A stretch of DNA of 64,000 bases, from NCBI RefSeq assembly GCF_018991925.1, contig NW_024729645.1:1-64000 (forward strand), given 5' to 3'. Of this stretch, positions 15,117-28,612 are shown in pieces. The notes under the pieces were generated by a model. It was not told the origin of the DNA and made no database searches. It was given only the letters and a program-made list of their open reading frames with translations. Numbering within the stretch: position 1 is the first letter of the stretch; every line of letters begins with the position of its first letter. Origin of the DNA: Homarus americanus. Its lineage: Eukaryota; Arthropoda; Malacostraca; Decapoda; Nephropidae. Both the position numbers and the translations under genes were made by a program.

Positions 15117-18026
15117 AACTGTACTATACCAGGTACAATATTATAAAATCACACATGCAAATGAAGTCACTCTGTGGCAGTAGTCTAGTAACATGTAGTA
15201 ATGTGTAGAAGTGAGTGCTATTTTGTAAGTGTGCAAGTCAAGTTTTATGAGCGGCCACGCGTGTTAGTAGCAATAGTGAGTGAGGCGTGGCAGAGGGCGC
15301 TGGCAACTAAGTGGTTAGTTGTGGTCAACATTACAATCAACGGGTGTTAAAGTGAGTCCACCACATACCTCCATCGGCACCATTTTTACCATTTGCTTGA
15401 TTAGCTGCACCTATGACAAACAAAACACGGCTGATCACATCAACATTAACAACAACACAAGGTTAACATCACTCTGTGGCTTAGTTCAAATAGTCCACTT
15501 AAGAGGCTACTGTGCACTTTTATGTGTAATAAGATAACAATGCTAAGATACAGGAGTTAAACCATATATAATTTTGAGTGAAAAAGAAAACAAATCTAAA
15601 ATTTTGGGTACATGGATTGAAAGAGACATTAAGACAATCCTAAGGTTCTTTGAGCTAAACCACAAACAAGTGATGCAAGAGTGAACATAAAACAGCTGAT
15701 GGGTATTTGAGGGGCTGGCCAAAGAGGTTATCAGAGTAGCTTTATGAAAAAATTAAATTAGTTGTTAAATATGTATTTACATAATGCTGCCTCTTTGATT
15801 GCAAAAGCCAGGCTGCATTAGGGGTTAATAGCAAATTAAATAAAATTGCAGAGCAATGAACAAAACAAAACCATTACACTAGTTACAGCCTCAGCATAAA
15901 ATATTCATCATGCAGTACTGTAATCAATAATGGGAAAAACATCAAAATAAATGGGAATCATAACACAGACTCTCAAGGTCAAACTATCATACTACATGAA
16001 AAAAAAACAATAAGTAAAAACTCATCAAACACAAAGGCCAATCCATTATACAGTATACTGTACTGTACTGTACTAGAGAGATCATGTGATGCTGTTTCTG
16101 CTTGTGTAAATAAAATTATACAATACTGTAAAAACAATTCCATAGGCTCTTATCTGACAAATGGCTTAAAGCACTCATTTATATCTATTTCCCTCTGATT
16201 TCTTTATGAACACTTCTTAATAAGAGATTCTGCCCTGAAGCACTACTACTATGAATATACTGTACAGTATATTATACCTTATGAGCATCATCAAACATGA
16301 GATAGCAGATAAAGAATTTAAAATAATATACCTGTACTGTACATAAATATTGTACAGTATTAATTTTTCTCACTCCAAGAGTTACCTGGTAGCTTAATTT
16401 CAAGCATTTCTCCAGTCTTGTATTTACAAAATTATTGTGAATGGATTTTAAAAAACTATTTTTTTTTAAATACTGTAAATGTTTTTAAAACTTCAGTTAT
16501 GTACATACAGTATACTATTTATGGCTATTTGTGTCTACACTAATTAGTACTACCGGAAGATCCTTCAGTTCTGAAATTCCAATCCAGAATTCAGCTTGAC
16601 TTGTCTACATTCCCAGTTTCAAGAGGTGGAACAATTTATTGCATTCCTAAGCTCACAACAGATGTGGAACAGGATGCACAAGACTCTCACCACTTTTACA
16701 CTCCACTCTTTTATACAGTACTGTATGTCTCTTACAACTTCAAGGTTATATGGAGGACTGTTTCTGAAAGGCCTAACCCCAACAACCACAAATATTACTC
16801 TTATGAAAAAAATTATACAGTAACAAGATTAAAATTTTGTACAATAATTTATTAATAAACATTTTAATGACAAAATTACTCCTTCACTCATATCTGGTAA
16901 ACTGTGGCCTAAGGTGTTCCTATACAGTACAGTACTGTATTCAGAATTCATTATATTACTTGACTTGTTTATGTACACTTTAAGCATAAGTTAATCACAA
17001 TGACAAACTCAGGAAAGTAACACATTCAAGCAAATTTAACTTAGTAGCAGTTCACAACCTCTACAAGGGTGGATGGCTGAACATGTCCCCAAAATTTTAG
17101 TAAAATCAGTACTTTAATTGTTTTTAAACTAATCCCTGTATTTTTCAACGAAAATCTTAATAAAATTCTTGTGATTGAGACTAACAGGTTCATAGTCACA
17201 TGCACTGTTAAAGATGACTTTTTTTTTTACAAAATCTGTTCAATATACTTTCACATTAATTCTTATACTGTACATCCAATTTTTGTAAATCCAATTACTG
17301 TACAGAGTATAATAGATCACCATAAGCTGTTAACAGGTACTGTACTTACCACCTTTATGATAATTCTGTCTTTATGAGAGGTCAACTTAATAATTCAAGA
17401 TTTAAAATCCAGCAAATATCTGCTTCAACACACATTAACAGCAAGGTATTTTTGGAGTAGTTTGACCAGCTATGTTAAACGGATCGACAAAAAAAATACA
17501 TTATCTGCCACCTTTCAAAGACATTCATTTTCAACTTGTTCTTTTGTCATAAATGACTCAAGTTTCTATGAATGGAAGTCAATTCCATCTAATTGAAACC
17601 TTGAAAAATGCACACCATACACAACAGCTTTTAAATTTACAGTTACAGACTAGAACCAGAGTTAATGTACCAGTGTGCAATAGTGTGAGGCACGGTGCTT
17701 ATGAACTGTGACCTACCGTTGTAGATGATGAACCATTTTATATTTGTCTATGATACGATACTTATGAGATCTGTGATCTGAACACTATTTGTGGGTGTGA
17801 ACCCTTGCTTTGCTTTTAGGCTTTAAGCTTGAGAATGATAAGCTGCTGCAAGTCTATTTCATTTTATTGAAAACTCATATGAGCTAAATTGTCAAGCCTC
17901 TTTCCCACTAATCACACGTGCTCCTACAATTGTAGTTTGAATGCTGAATTGAACATCAAAACATATGTTTTTGGAGTCAATTCAATTCATATTCTTCTAA
18001 TACCAAGAGAAGAACAAGCAACTTAC

Positions 18027-18150
18027 CTGGTGGTGCAACCATTCTTTGCCACTTTTGGAATAGTGTAGTCTTAAGACAATCTCTGGGAGAGAGAGCATAA
18101 GCTTTGTGGCGTGACATGAGCTCCTGCATGGGCTCCAAAATCACACATAA
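18027..18150 (-). CDS. Chi: Chip/LDB1 internal exon (LCCD, SSDP-binding region)
   Basis: Fifth recognised exon, 124 bp, 41 codons plus one base. It begins LCVILEPMQELMSRHKAYAL, continues SPRDCLKTTLFQKWQRMVAPP, and matches almost residue for residue the Ldb1/Chip conserved domain (LCCD). The LCCD is known to bind single-stranded DNA-binding proteins (SSDP/SSBP), which stabilise LDB complexes. The acceptor is TTTTTTGACAG (AG at 18151-18152) and the donor GTAAGT at 18021-18026. The final G combines with AG of the next exon to give Glu, so the junction reads MVAPPETQRAPNKRR. A 10.1-kb intron carrying several transposon copies separates it from the next exon. Confidence 0.97.
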
Positions 18151-18786
18151 CTGTCAAAAAAATAAATAATTTTTTTTATAATTTTAAAATAAAGATTCAA
18201 GAAATACACAAGAATGTCATTACTGTACATGAATGAAACAAGACAGTTTAACCAATGTCATACAAGAGTTGGAAATGCAAGTGTCTTGATGAAATACTGT
18301 AGTATACATGAAATGTTTACAGTTCATGGTACAGTATGTGGAGGAGAATCCACGAGAGCCACCCCAAGGTACTACAGGAAAAGCCTACTTAATACAGTAC
18401 AAATAAAAAAAAGTTGTACAGTACTGTACTGTATAAATGTTTCTGTTATCAATGTAGTATAATGCTCTACACTTTACAGTATCCTGTGAGTAGAGAACTT
18501 AGGAATGGAAATTGGTAAAGCTACATTTACTGTACTGTACAAACACTGCATCTATCTCCAAACTTTTGAATAAAATTCTGAGTTTTTTTTTAATGTATTA
18601 TCTACAGTATAAAACTATATACAGTATAATATACAATATCAATACTGTACTGTAACTCACTCTGGAAATATCCAAGTACAGTACAGTATTAATCTTGGGT
18701 ACTAATCCTGCAGTCATTTAGTGTTGTAACATAAGTCTGAACTGGACCAATAGAATAAAAAAAATACTGTATACTTGGTTGCTTAC
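18151..18786 (-). other. Chip/LDB1 intron, 636 bp
   Basis: Short intron with GTAAGC donor and TTTTTTGACAG acceptor. It holds several TACTGTACTGTA-type words and nothing else recognisable. Confidence 0.9.
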
Positions 18787-18996
18787 CCTGAGGTAGTTTA
18801 GGGTGTGGTTAGTGATGCCCTGCCGCGTGATGTTTTTGCTTAATGTTTCAACCATACCCGGGTCCTGTTGCGAGTGCATGGCCACCACAGACCGAGGGAT
18901 GAGCTCACGGTGGGCACGGACGGCAAAATGCCATGACTTGATTCGCATCAGGTCATCAAATGTGAACTCTAAAATAAGTCTACCATCGGTGCAGAC
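18787..18996 (-). CDS. Chi: Chip/LDB1 internal exon (end of dimerisation domain)
   Basis: Fourth recognised exon, 210 bp and exactly 70 codons, phase 0 at both ends. It begins VCTDGRLILEFTFDDLMRIK, continues SWHFAVRAHRELIPRSVVAM, and ends NITRQGITNHTLNYLR. FDDLMRIKSWHF, RELIPRS and LSKNITR.G.TN.TLNYLR are family signatures at the C-terminal side of the dimerisation domain. The acceptor is CCACTACAG (AG at 18997-18998) and the donor GTAAGC at 18781-18786. MHSQQDP has one more residue than the MHAQDP of vertebrate LDB1, a small arthropod-side difference. The flanking introns are short (809 and 636 bp), so exons between 18.0 and 20.0 kb form the compact core of the gene. Confidence 0.97.
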
Positions 18997-19289
18997 CTGT
19001 AGTGGCAAGAGAATACATATATCAAATAACAGTTAGAAAGGAAATGGTCAAGTTACTTTTCTAATAAAAAGTGTAGCATGTTTAGATGATCAAATAAAAG
19101 CCAAATTACAAAACTTATATAAAGATCAATCATGAATGATATTAATTAAACCTACATTTGTAGACATAAAGAGAAGTGCACTGTTTTATACATACTGTAC
19201 TTCCATTATGAAGCAATTTATGGGTAAATACTGCAAATGTATTGCATGTACCCCATACTGTACTGATCAATGAATCTACTGTAGTCATA

Positions 19290-19495
19290 CATACATAAAC
19301 TAAACTAACCTAACCCGACCCAACCGAACATAACCAAGACTTTGCCTAGCCTAACTTAACCTTGGCTAGATTAGGAGCCCATTAAATGAACTAGGCAAAA
19401 TAACCAAATTCATCCTCACCTAACATAATTTAGATTAGCTAGGTTATATTACATACAATAGAGTTGGGTTGGATTAAAATAGGTTAAATTAGTCA
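19290..19495. repeat. degenerate CCTAA then TTAGG-like tract
   Basis: Words such as CTAACCTAACCCGACC give way towards 19450 to GTTGGGTTGG and AATAGGTTAAATT, so the telomere-like word changes strand inside the block. Confidence 0.6.
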
Positions 19496-19540
19496 TATTC
19501 CTACAAAACCATTTCATCTCCTGTCCAATCTTTTATCTTT

Positions 19541-19710
19541 CCCCTGATACACTTTACTATTGATATCTCACCTGATACACATTACTATTGATGCTTCCAC
19601 TGATACACTTTACTACTGATGCTTCCACTGATACACTTTACTACTGATGTTTCCACTGATACACATTACTATTGATGTTTCCCCTGATACACTTTATTAC
19701 TAATATCTCA
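19541..19710. repeat. 28-bp minisatellite, 6 copies
   Basis: Unit containing CTGATACACTTTACTACTGA with small substitutions, repeated about every 28 bp. It lies in a Chip intron about 95 bp before the exon border. Confidence 0.9.
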
Positions 19711-19805
19711 TCACGGTATATGTGGATAAAGTAATATGGGATAAGGCAGTTCTTATAATTTATACACCTGTAGACCAGTTGAACAAAATGGAGTACATTT
19801 CTCAC

Positions 19806-19978
19806 CTTTGTGTACATAGGTTTCCCATGATGAGTAACCATTGTGCACTGGTCACAGTCGAGGGTGATGGAGGTGTTATGGAACGACTCTTTAGGGTGTT
19901 TGAGGGAATAATATAGCTCCGTAACACCACCTTCAAATATGCTTCTAAAGTATCGTGGAATGAGGGTCCTTCCAATTG
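19806..19978 (-). CDS. Chi: Chip/LDB1 internal exon (dimerisation domain)
   Basis: Third recognised exon, 173 bp: two bases completing a Thr codon, then 57 codons. It begins IGRTLIPRYFRSIFEGGVTE, continues LYYSLKHPKESFHNTSITLD, then CDQCTMVTHHGKPMYTK. IGRTLIPRYFRSIFEGG is one of the most conserved blocks of LDB proteins, within the self-association domain that lets LDB1/Chip link enhancer-bound and promoter-bound complexes. The acceptor is CTTTTCTTACAG (AG at 19979-19980) and the donor starts GTGAGA at 19800-19805. It joins in phase 0 to the next exon (AAG|GTC). Nothing in it is truncated or shifted. Confidence 0.97.
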
Positions 19979-22448
19979 CTGTAAGAAAAGCACAAAAGAG
20001 GAATATTTAGTTACTGAAGTAAACCGATACAATTATTAATGGTGTAAAAGAAAATGTAATTCAACAATTTATCAAGATTCATTTGCAATTTTAAACTTGT
20101 TATATCCAAGACAAGGGGCGTATGTAGTATAGTACAGCACAGTACAGTACATGTAAACCATAAGCTGCATAAAGGATATTTGAACTAAATCATGAAGTTT
20201 AAATTTTTTCCATTTTCTTTTCACGTGCCTGTAATCTTAAACTCTCACTTTCTGTATTTCTCCTCACTCTTGCATTTGCCACTACTATTGTATCCAATGT
20301 GATGTAAACATTTTTAGACGATTTCATTTTTAATGTTATCTTTATAGCATATTCTGCTCCATTATTTAATGTTTTTTATTCATCTTAATAACTGTAATTT
20401 GATCAGAGAGGAGTCTTTTGCCTGTAAGTTGAAACAAATTACCATCATCATTATTGTTACAGTGATACTAATGCTTCACTAAATACCTCTAACACACTCG
20501 ACTTCCCTCCCACAAAACTATGAGAAGTAAAACTGCTTAATAATTAATTGAATGCGCATTTTCAAGACTAAATCGCCTGAACGAACTACTGTACTTGGTA
20601 ATGGTGGTTTAATCATAGTTTAATAACAATACAAAAGTTGATACTGATAATAATTACCCTTGCTTTTATAAAAAATAATTTTGAAAAATGATTGTACCGT
20701 ACACGTAAAAAAGGTTACTAACTCCTGCACCACGCAACAAATCAGTCCAAACAACTGTAACATTCAGTAGTTGATAATTAATGAAAAAGTCTGACGTATT
20801 GTAGTGATATACCGACATACCATACTAAGACTGATTAAAATCCACAGAGTTTAGATTTAGTTATCGTCATTAATACACCTGTACAAGCAGCTTTTATCCA
20901 AATTGGGATGAGATCTAGGCCACCTTGGGTCACTGCTCAATTGGTACTATATTAGGTAATCTTAAGAACCTAAGTACTATTCGTATAGGACTTGTTCCTA
21001 ATACCAGATCAATTTTTTTTATTAAAACACTGTGTGCGTAAAGAAAAAATGAGGTTACGTAATTATTTCCTGTATGATGAGATGCATGTATGTAAGTCAT
21101 GCTAGTCCTAACTCCCAAGGTTCACTGTTCTCAAGGATCATTGGTAAGAGTCACCAAACCTAATGTATCCTTCGCTATCTTGCTCAAACCCAACTTAACT
21201 AAATCTATTCTAGCGATAGAAAGCATTATTTAACAAGTCCAACATTAATCTACCGACGAGTAAAATATCCTACCCAAACAATATATGACCCCCGTCTAAC
21301 CTACCATAACGTAACCTAATGAAATTTGTTGTAGCGTATCGCACCCTTCCCTTCAGAACAAAGAACCTTGTGATAGCTATTTCCAATGATTTTCGGATCA
21401 ATGAACACTCGAATCGGCAAAAGAACTTCGTAGATTAAACACCGATGAGTAAGTGAATGGCTGGCTAGTTGCAGTTAGTATGACACTAGGCTTGGCTAAA
21501 AGCCTAGCCCAGGTAGCTGGCCTAGATCAATGCCGCACTAAATTAAAACGCCCAATATAATTCTCACAGCACTTCCGAGAGCTCAGTACACATAACCAGA
21601 GAGAAGATTAATGACCCGTCACTTAATAATGTAGACCTGAATACCTATGCCAGTAAAAACTGAGTCATGCGTATGTATGATGGTAAATATATACATCATC
21701 CATTACGTCGACGGCAGCATTAAACGTGTGTTGATTGGTTAAGAAATATTCATAGGGATAAGTGACCTATAACTGTAAGTTGTCTAACTCGTTAGCGACG
21801 GTGTAACTTGGAAAAAATAATGGTAAATTTTTGTTTGTCATTTCTATAATCCCAACAAGTGTACGAGTGAGGTAACACCAACCTTGCGAATACATGTTAC
21901 GTACACGGATAAAGGGATACGCCAGAGGCTCAAAATTAGCACGATACTGCTCTGTTTTAGGACTCTCTCTCTCACTCTGGTATTGGGTAATCATGTGGTC
22001 AAACTGACAGGAAAAAGATTTGAGATAATGAAAATGTGGGTGAACGAGCCTCAAAGCGCATTAAAGTAGACTAGTATATGTGAACTGGTGTAGTTACTGC
22101 CTTCAGATCATAAGGATGTTGTTCATACATTACACTTGTGAGTAAAATTGAAGACAAAATTAGTCTTAAAAAAAGTAAGTTCACCAAGAATATAATTATT
22201 ACTCACACAAAAAACGAAATATAATTTAAAATAGAAATAAAAATCTTCCACTTCACAATAAAAAAAATATACACTTTTCACAATTTTTGTTTTTCACCTT
22301 GATAAGGATGTCATCCGAGTCTAACAATGGGTCTTGTCGCGGACCTACAGTAGGTTAAGTTTGGACAGTCTTCTTTAAAATTCATAATCTATACATGTTA
22401 GCTACGGTAGGATTTTGTGTTACAAGGGAAGAAGTGTAGGGTACTTAC
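19979..22448 (-). other. Chip/LDB1 intron, 2.5 kb
   Basis: Intron with GTAAGT donor and CTTTTCTTACAG acceptor. Nothing recognisable inside; short open frames on both strands have no family resemblance. Confidence 0.85.
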
Positions 22449-22551
22449 TATATCTTTTGGGCCCGTCCTCAAGGCAGAAGGTTAGGGTGAGAGTGGCATC
22501 GTCCTCGAAGAACTCGGTGGCGAAGGCGTCCCACCACAGATTGTCAGACTC
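22449..22551 (-). CDS. Chi: Chip/LDB1 internal exon (dimerisation domain)
   Basis: Second recognised exon of the Chip/LDB1 gene, 103 bp, 34 codons plus one base. It reads ESDNLWWDAFATEFFEDDAT and continues through LTLTFCLEDGPKRY. NLWWDAF.TEFFEDD and FCLEDGPKRYTIGRT are near-invariant in the family's dimerisation domain. The acceptor AG is at 22552-22553 after a pyrimidine-rich CCCACCCGC; the donor GTAAGT is at 22443-22448. The last base (A) joins CA of the next exon to make the Thr of KRYTIGRT, so the intron phase agrees on both sides. The ATEFFEDDATLTLTF wording matches insect Chip more closely than vertebrate LDB1 (family knowledge from memory). The intron downstream is 2,470 bp. Confidence 0.97.
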
Positions 22552-23489
22552 CTGCGGGTGGGAAACAACACCTCTTTTACTATCTTCACATGGGAAACAC
22601 AAACAGCTATTATTGAAAACCACATCAATCCAGAAACAGTCATTTTTCCAACATAAGTAAACGTTCATAACATGATCTTTTCCTCATCCAAATAGTTTAA
22701 TCTATTACTATCCCCACCCCACGTCACGAGGTTGAGACACCATTAACGCTACAACTGTTGTGTGCTCTGGTGTCAAAATTTAGTCAGAAATCAAACACGC
22801 GTTTCTTTGGCTATCTTATACAGTACTGTATATTACCGGAGACGAACTACAAATAATAAAATTAGAATTATTTCTGATAGATATATATACTATTGTTTCT
22901 CGGATTACAATGTAATAAGGTCACGATTTTGAGACTAAAATCCACAAAACTCACATTAGACCTTACATACAATCACACAGTACAAACAAATGGGGTAAAG
23001 ATATTGGAGAGAAAGAGTTAAATGTGAGCAAATAAAACTTTATAAATGCTAAACATATCACAACAGATTCAAGAGACTGAGTTGACAAGACGTAATGAGA
23101 AATATTCACAAAATAGCTAAATGACACTCAATTCACAACATAGAAATATATGTTACAGTTTAAATGTTTATCAGTACATTTCCCCGAGATCACTTTAATT
23201 TCCTTTGTTTTTCACTTATGGTTTTGGGTGGAAGCGTCACAGTGTTGTCATAGAACGTCGGTTAAAATGAGCGGCAAGAGTGTCGGATTTTAGCACTACT
23301 CATCAAACCTTAAAACACAGATCGCAACTTTAACTGTTCAATGATTGCAAGTTTAAGGTTTGAAGAGAATTGTTTAACACGAATAATCACTTCTTACAAA
23401 CACGTTTCAGTCTGTACCTTTCTACTACCCTCTTGAGTCATACAGGAGCTACATACAGTATGCTAAGTTCCCAGTAGACTAGAGGCTCG

Positions 23490-23690
23490 GCTAAGTTTAC
23501 AATAGACTAAGCATGACAAGGTTAAGTTCACAATAGACTATGCATGACAAGGTTAAGTTCACAATAGGCTAGACATGACACGGTTAAGTTCGCAATAAGC
23601 CAGGCATGACAAGGTTAAGCTCACAATAGGCTAGACATGACAAGGTTAAGTTTACAATAAGCTCGGCATGACAAGGTTAAGTAAAGAATT
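23490..23690. repeat. 31-bp minisatellite, 6 copies
   Basis: CATGACAAGGTTAAGTTCAC recurs with starts at 23512, 23543, 23574, 23605, 23636 and 23667, exactly 31 bp apart, with few substitutions. Confidence 0.95.
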
Positions 23691-24497
23691 GAATATGGTT
23701 TACGCGAATATTAATGTCCTCGGCTCCCTCCATCCTCCCAACTTAACCCTCCCCATCAAATGCACTGACAGAGCCAAAACCTGACAAGACTGTTATTCCC
23801 CTTAGTATTTGATGTGTAGTTCCATGAAGACTGTTACGGTCGGGGGATTGACGGTTTGGGGGTAACAGTCTGGGGAGATGACGGTCAGGGGATGAGTGTC
23901 TAGGGGTGACTGTCAGGGCTGTGAGTGAGAGGTGACGGGGAAGTGACGGTCGACGATGACGTCATAGGGAGTGAAGGTCTGGGGGGGGGTTGACGGGTCT
24001 AAAAGGGGTGACGGCCTGGGGGGGGGGGAAGGTGACATTAACCTTTTATCACTACACGGAGGATCCTGTATGCCTGTCTATCTACTCGAAATATTATAAC
24101 CAACACTTTTTATTTAATAAGTATATCAAACGAAATTTATCCTCTATTATACCTTATTCAATTTAAGTCAATCAATAATAAAAGTACTCAATGGCCGCCG
24201 TCACCAACACAAATGCCTCACTTTGAAATAACATTTCATGAACTACAATGTTATTTATTATATGCCTTCCTAATGTCACCAGGATTTATTGCCCCCTTAA
24301 ATCAACGTGTATTTTATGCCTCTGTTACCACAAGAATAATTCGCTCAACTGCGGTATATCACTTGTAATTTATGCCTCGCGATGCCGTTGGTCTTTTCAG
24401 TAACAGACGTAAAAATGCCTCAAGGTATCTCTCATATCTTAGGGTCATGGTTGGATGGGGAAATAAACCTATGCACAGTACACCCTTCCCTCAAACT

Positions 24498-25180
24498 CAG
24501 TAAACATGGTACAGGGTAAACAGTAAACACGGCACGGGGTAAACAGTAAACACGGCACGGGGTAAACAGTAAACATGGTACAGGGTAAACAGTAAACACG
24601 GCACGGGGTAAACAGTAAACACGGCACGGGGTAAACAGTAAACACGGCACGGGGTAAACAGTAAACATGGTACAGGGTAAACAGTAAACACGGTACGGGG
24701 TAAACAGTAAACATGGTACAGGGTAACCAGTAAACACGGCACGGGGTAAACAGTAAACATGGTACAGGGTAAACAGTAAACATGGCACGGGGTAAACAGT
24801 AAACATGGTACAGGGTAAACAGTAAACACAGCGCGGGGTAAACAGTAAACATGGTACAGGGTAAACAGTAAACACAGCGCGTAAACAGTAAACATGGTAC
24901 AGGGTAAACAGTAAACACGGCGCGGGTAAACTATAAACATGGTACAGGGTAAACAGTAAACACGGCGCAGGGTAAACATAAACAGGGTAAACAGTAAACA
25001 CGGCGCGGTAAACAGTAAACATAAACACGGCGCGGGTAAACAGTAAACACGGCGCAGGGTAAACAGCGGCGCAGGGTAAACAGTAAACACGGCGCGGGGT
25101 AAACAGTAAACACGGCGCGGGGTAAACAGTAAACACGGCGCGGGGTAAACAGTAAACACGGCGCGGGGTAAACAGTAAAC
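24498..25180. repeat. 23-bp minisatellite, about 30 copies
   Basis: Unit core GGTAAACAGTAAACACGG followed by CACGG or TACAG variants. The period of 23 is not a multiple of three and the minus-strand unit lacks stops, so all three minus frames stay open (up to 269 codons rich in VFTVYP/CLLFTP). These frames are repeat artefacts, not genes. Some units are shortened, mostly between 24870 and 25080. Confidence 0.95.
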
Positions 25181-25708
25181 CCAGTACTCTTATACATTTA
25201 CATACAACTAACTCAGTAAGCTTATTTGGTAGCATGGTCACAGCACGCCAGTCTCCCTCTCTAATTCATAAACTTCCACAGTTTTCCCCTTTCCTCTTCT
25301 AACCTTAATTAATGACATCTAAAAAAAAAAGTCACACAAAAGCAAGAACTTAACTTAATTACATTAGGTCATACAGTATTTGGTTTGGCTAAAAGCAATG
25401 GTTCTCTTTCCCAGATTTTACCCATAAATTAGCATGCCAAATGTACTTCCTCATGAAGACTGACTTACTATGAATGCTCACCGAATCCTTACAGGCATTA
25501 ATTACCATTTCATTAAAATTATTACTAAATGTCAGTCTTAAGATATTAATTAGGTTCATTCCAGCCGTACTATATCACTCAAGGTCAAGGCATATAATTA
25601 TTCTTTAACCTGAGCATAAGTGAAAAAGACAGAATTCTGATCTATTGACACAACACTAATTCGTGACAAGAGGGCTCTTCCGTATCCACACTGGTTAGCA
25701 CTCATATG

Positions 25709-25710
25709 CA

Positions 25711-25742
<32 letters not shown>

Positions 25743-25806
25743 TAAATAATAAAAATAAATAATTAAATAAAATAAATAATAAAAATAAATAAATAAATAA
25801 AAAAAC
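25709..25806. repeat. A-rich (AAAT/AATAA)n microsatellite
   Basis: Mixed AAAT, AATA and AAATAAT units for about 100 bp. Confidence 0.9.
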
Positions 25807-25954
25807 AGTGGCATGTGTCAGGTCGGCTGAATTACAGAGCAACTTTCTGCACTAGTTCATTTTATTTTCTCCTTCTAAATAAGTTCCATTCTTCTTATTA
25901 GACCATCAGAGAATCACATTCTTCTCACTAGACCAAGAAACAATCAACATGGAT

Positions 25955-26070
<116 letters not shown>

Positions 26071-27025
26071 CTGTACACCAGAACAACACATCCACAGTCA
26101 TACGATTAATGAACACTCACGAACTTCGCCTCTCTAAATGGCTGACAGGAAGTTTAAAGAAATGATATATATCAGGTCACGGGTCTGCAAAGGTTCGTGT
26201 CTGACGCGTGATGCAGCAGCAGGTAATGCAGAGATGCGTGATGGGGTGGCAGCGTACTGGATATGGATTAATGTGTATTAGTGGGTACGGTGTGTGGTAA
26301 GAAAGTGAAAGGGAGGGAAGGAGAAGTAAGTGATAGAAAGAGGGAGGGAGGGAGGGAGAAGAGAAAGAGAAGCAAGACAGTTTTCGAGAGAAAAAAAAGG
26401 GGGAAAATACATTCGGTAGGAGGAAAAAAATGAATTAAGTGAAGGAGAGTAAACATGAGGAGAATCAGTAGAGATATAATATCCAGAAGACCAAGAAGAG
26501 GGAAGGAAATACGCGTAGCTCAGTTCAAGGCAGCAAGTGGCCACCCCGCCCTATCTTGAGATACTGACCCACTACACCTCACCAGTTACTACCATCACTG
26601 TGCACTGTGCCTAGCGAGGCTGAGTGCGTTTTAGGTACGTTTGTATGACACAGTAGCACGGATACCAACTTTATAAATTTGTGACACACGCATATTTGTA
26701 TTTTTTACCTACACCTGTACTTATGCTTCTGGTATATCTGTTGATACGGACTCCACCTGAGAATTACTGCCTATGTAGTGTATATCAAATCAATATCTTC
26801 ACTTGTATTGATATAAAGTCATTATGATGATAGTGGCAATATGCAGGGATTGATGTACTTGGTAGTGTACTTGATATCCCGTATTGACTTATGCTGTTGT
26901 TCCCTGGTAAACCGGCTGTCTCACTATACCACACGTTGAGAAATAAATCCCCGGGCAAACTGGCCACTACCCAAGTGTAAGTCAGCCAGTGTGTGATCAA
27001 TAACATGGTGAGGGCTTCTCTTGTG

Positions 27026-28139
27026 GGGTACTACCACACTACACCCCTGTGTGGAGCCTGTCACACTACACCCGTGTGGAGCCAACCACACTACACCCCA
27101 GTGTGGAGCCTACCACACTACACCCTAGAGTGGAGCCTGCCACACAACACCACTGTGTAACCTACCACACCACCCTTGTGTGGAGCCTGCCACACTACAC
27201 CTGTGTGTAACCTGCCACACTACACCTCTGTGTGTAACCTGCCACACTACACCTGTGTAACCTGCCACACTACACCCCTGTGTGTAACCTGCCACACTAC
27301 ACCCCTGTGTGTAACCTGCCACACTACACCTCTGTGTGTACCCCTGCCACACTACACCCCTGTGTGTTACCTGCCACACTACACCCCTGTGTGTAACCTG
27401 CCACACTACACTCCTGTGTGTAACCTGCCACACTACACCCCTGTGTGTAACCTGCCACACTACACCCTCTGTGTGTACCCTGCCACACTACACCCTCTGT
27501 GTGTTACTCTGCCACACTACACCCCTGTGTGTAACCTGCCACACTACACTCCTGTGTGTAACCTGCCACACTACACCCTGTGTGTAACCTGCCACACTAC
27601 ACCCTGTGGGTAACCTGCCACACTACACCCTTGTGTGTAACCTGCCACACTACACCCCTGTGTGTTACCTGCCACACTACACCCCTGTGTGTAACCTGCC
27701 ACACTGCACCCCTGTGTGTAACCTGTCACATTACACCCCTGTGTGTAACCTGCCACACTACACCCCTGTGTGTAACCTGCCACACTACACCCATGTGTGT
27801 AACCCGCCACACTACATGTGTGTAACCTGCACACACACCCCTGTGTGTAACCTGCAACACTACACCTCTGTGTGTAACCTGCAACACTACACCCCTGTGC
27901 AACCTGCACACCCCTGTGCAACCTGCCACACTACACCCCTGTGTGTAACCTGCACACCCCTGTGTAACCTGCCAAAATACACCCCTGTGTGTAACCTGCC
28001 ATACTACACCCCTGTGTGTAACCTGCCACACTACACCCCTGTGTAACCTGCCACACTACACCCCTGTGTAACCTGCCACACTACACCCCTGTGTAACCTG
28101 CCACACTACACCCCTGTTTAACCTACCACACTACACCCT
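27026..28139. repeat. 27-bp minisatellite, about 40 copies
   Basis: Unit containing CTGCCACACTACACCCCTGT plus GTGTAAC. Length variants of 23-28 bp come from changes in the GT run and the C run. At the low-coordinate edge the unit is a GGAGCC variant (27026-27190). Frames of 80-146 codons on both strands are artefacts of the stop-poor unit. Confidence 0.95.
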
Positions 28140-28612
28140 CACTGAGGAAACAGCCACAATACACCCCTCTTTGGCTTCACTTCATTACATTCGATACATT
28201 TACACTGCGACACCCCCGGAGTTTTAAATGGCTATAATCCTGCGTGAGTCAAGAGGTGGGGGGGGGGAGGAAGGCATTTAAATGTTCAGTGGACACTCAC
28301 AAACGTTTTCCTCCCTCCCACACAGTAAACAAAGATGCCCCCAGGCCTCACGAGTCTGTTGCTGCTGCTGTTATTGTTACTTGCCATTATCATTATGACA
28401 TTATAAATATCAAGAACAATTATTACTTATATTATTATTATTATCTTAATTATTATTACTGACATTTTCCATAACGTGAAAAATTCACTGGTTCACAGTG
28501 ACGAAAAGCGAGTGTCAGTACACAAAGTCTGCTGGCCTATATTGGCACATACGGTTTTTTGCAAGGACCTTTCTCCCCTATATCAAATGGGATAACTGGG
28601 CCCTGGACAATA

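Larger units (their letters stand above)
18997..19805 (-). other. Chip/LDB1 intron, 809 bp
   Basis: Intron with GTGAGA donor and CCACTACAG acceptor. It contains a degenerate CCTAA/TTAGG-like tract and a six-copy 28-bp minisatellite. Confidence 0.9.

Noticed and set aside
27026..28139. Regular spacing considered as a CRISPR-like array
   Set aside because: The whole unit is repeated with no unique spacers, and the context is a eukaryotic gene; it is a minisatellite.
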